From: Microthrixaceae bacterium | GTDB lineage: Bacteria; Actinomycetota; Acidimicrobiia; Acidimicrobiales; Microtrichaceae | Direction of reading: 5' to 3' | NCBI GenBank assembly: GCA_023957975.1 | Contig: JAMLGM010000006.1 | Span: 159,180-223,179, forward strand | Length of the DNA: 64,000 nt | Shown: positions 63,719-64,000 of the stretch, in pieces | Numbering within the stretch: position 1 is the stretch's first letter | Layout: each line of letters starts with the position of its first letter | Notes under the pieces: model-generated | What the model saw: the letters and a program-made list of their open reading frames with translations, nothing else | Told to the model about the DNA's origin: nothing | The model's database searches: none | Made by a program: the position numbers and the translations under genes

Positions 63719-64000
63719 CTACCTCGCCTGAAAGTAGCGGAGGACCTCGTCCTTGAAGCGAGGGTCGGCCATAACGCTGAGGTGGTCGGCGTCGGGGATC
63801 TCGACGAGCTGGGAACCAGGGATCGCCGCGGCCAGGGCGTCGTCGGTGCGGGCGTACGGGAGGTCGTTGGAGCCGTTGACGACGAGCACGGGGACGCCGA
63901 TGCCGGCGAGGCCCAGGCCGCCGAGCTCGACGGGGTAGCCCTCGGGCCACATCGGGTGTGCGGCGACCGCCAAGGCCTCGCGGTCGTTGCGGGGGTCGAG
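63719..64000 (-). CDS. Alpha/beta hydrolase, C-terminal part (5' end outside window)
   Basis: A minus-strand frame enters from beyond 64000 and ends at TAG 63719. The visible 93 residues include LGLAGIGVPVLVVNGSNDLPYA (acid loop with Asp) and VEIPDADHLSVMADPRFKDEVLRYF (catalytic His of DHL), the end of a typical alpha/beta hydrolase. The nucleophile lies outside the window, so the substrate class cannot be judged. Confidence 0.8.
   Translation of the reverse strand, partial: LDPRNDREALAVAAHPMWPEGYPVELGGLGLAGIGVPVLVVNGSNDLPYARTDDALAAAIPGSQLVEIPDADHLSVMADPRFKDEVLRYFQAR

Overview
The window is high-GC, densely packed actinobacterial DNA. The best guess is an acidimicrobial lineage (Acidimicrobiia, Microthrix/Ilumatobacter-like). 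The grounds are two WS/DGAT-type wax ester/triacylglycerol synthases, a PHA-synthase-like hydrolase, a proline-rich membrane protein carrying the short PDWWQASDLKWYPP motif, a neocarzinostatin-like domain on a lipoprotein hydrolase, and a three-subunit type-B succinate dehydrogenase. This placement is inference; no rRNA, tRNA or CRISPR array was recognised. Several genes appear to be leaderless: a TANNNT -10 box lies exactly six bases before the ATG.

Layout. 1-3.7 kb (minus): PHA-synthase-like hydrolase, class-I glutamine amidotransferase, patatin lipase and a VapBC toxin-antitoxin pair whose operator overlaps its promoter. 4-5.8 kb: an EcsC-family gene split by a +1 shift and an SDR gene with three 1-base deletions. 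6-10.5 kb: UbiB/ABC1 kinase, a TetR-DUF1214-like fusion and a sulfotransferase. 10.5-13.8 kb: a Rossmann dehydrogenase with an in-frame TGA, a frameshifted CotH lipoprotein and a CopD-like membrane protein. 14-19 kb: an uncharacterised 544-aa protein followed by a 1078-aa TraG/VirD4-type ATPase, the best candidate for an undescribed system. 19-24.7 kb: ClC channel + MarR operon, then nitrite/sulfite reductase, formate/nitrite transporter and a HemD-winged-helix fusion (nitrite assimilation and siroheme). 24.7-30.3 kb: an ADP-ribosylhydrolase/phosphatase fusion, an alpha/beta hydrolase, a WS/DGAT with a histone-H1-like tail and an NAD-dependent epimerase/reductase. 30.4-33.8 kb: sdhCAB. 34-37.8 kb: membrane protein, SHOCT and DUF6325-like genes, and a MalT-type LuxR regulator. 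37.9-41.1 kb: GAF regulator divergent from aldehyde dehydrogenase and DUF779. 41.2-44.6 kb: second WS/DGAT, second ClC protein and a PNPOx-like protein.

From 44.7 to 60.4 kb intact genes (cupin, DUF4352 protein, histidine kinase, ABC exporter, NhaA, lipoprotein hydrolase, a coupled pair with a Walker-less RecA-like protein, SRPBCC) alternate with clearly broken ones. The broken genes are a GH20 hexosaminidase with a nonsense codon and two internal deletions, truncated amidohydrolase and crotonase genes, a response regulator with an amber codon before its HTH, a quinone-reductase tail, a LuxR-ATPase/phosphodiesterase chimera and a decapitated ArsR gene. The mix of nonsense codons, internal deletions and 1-base shifts points to gene decay, although draft-assembly indels could explain the isolated single-base shifts. 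The last 4 kb hold an M15 peptidase lipoprotein, aldose 1-epimerase, a PhnB-like VOC protein and the 3' end of an alpha/beta hydrolase.
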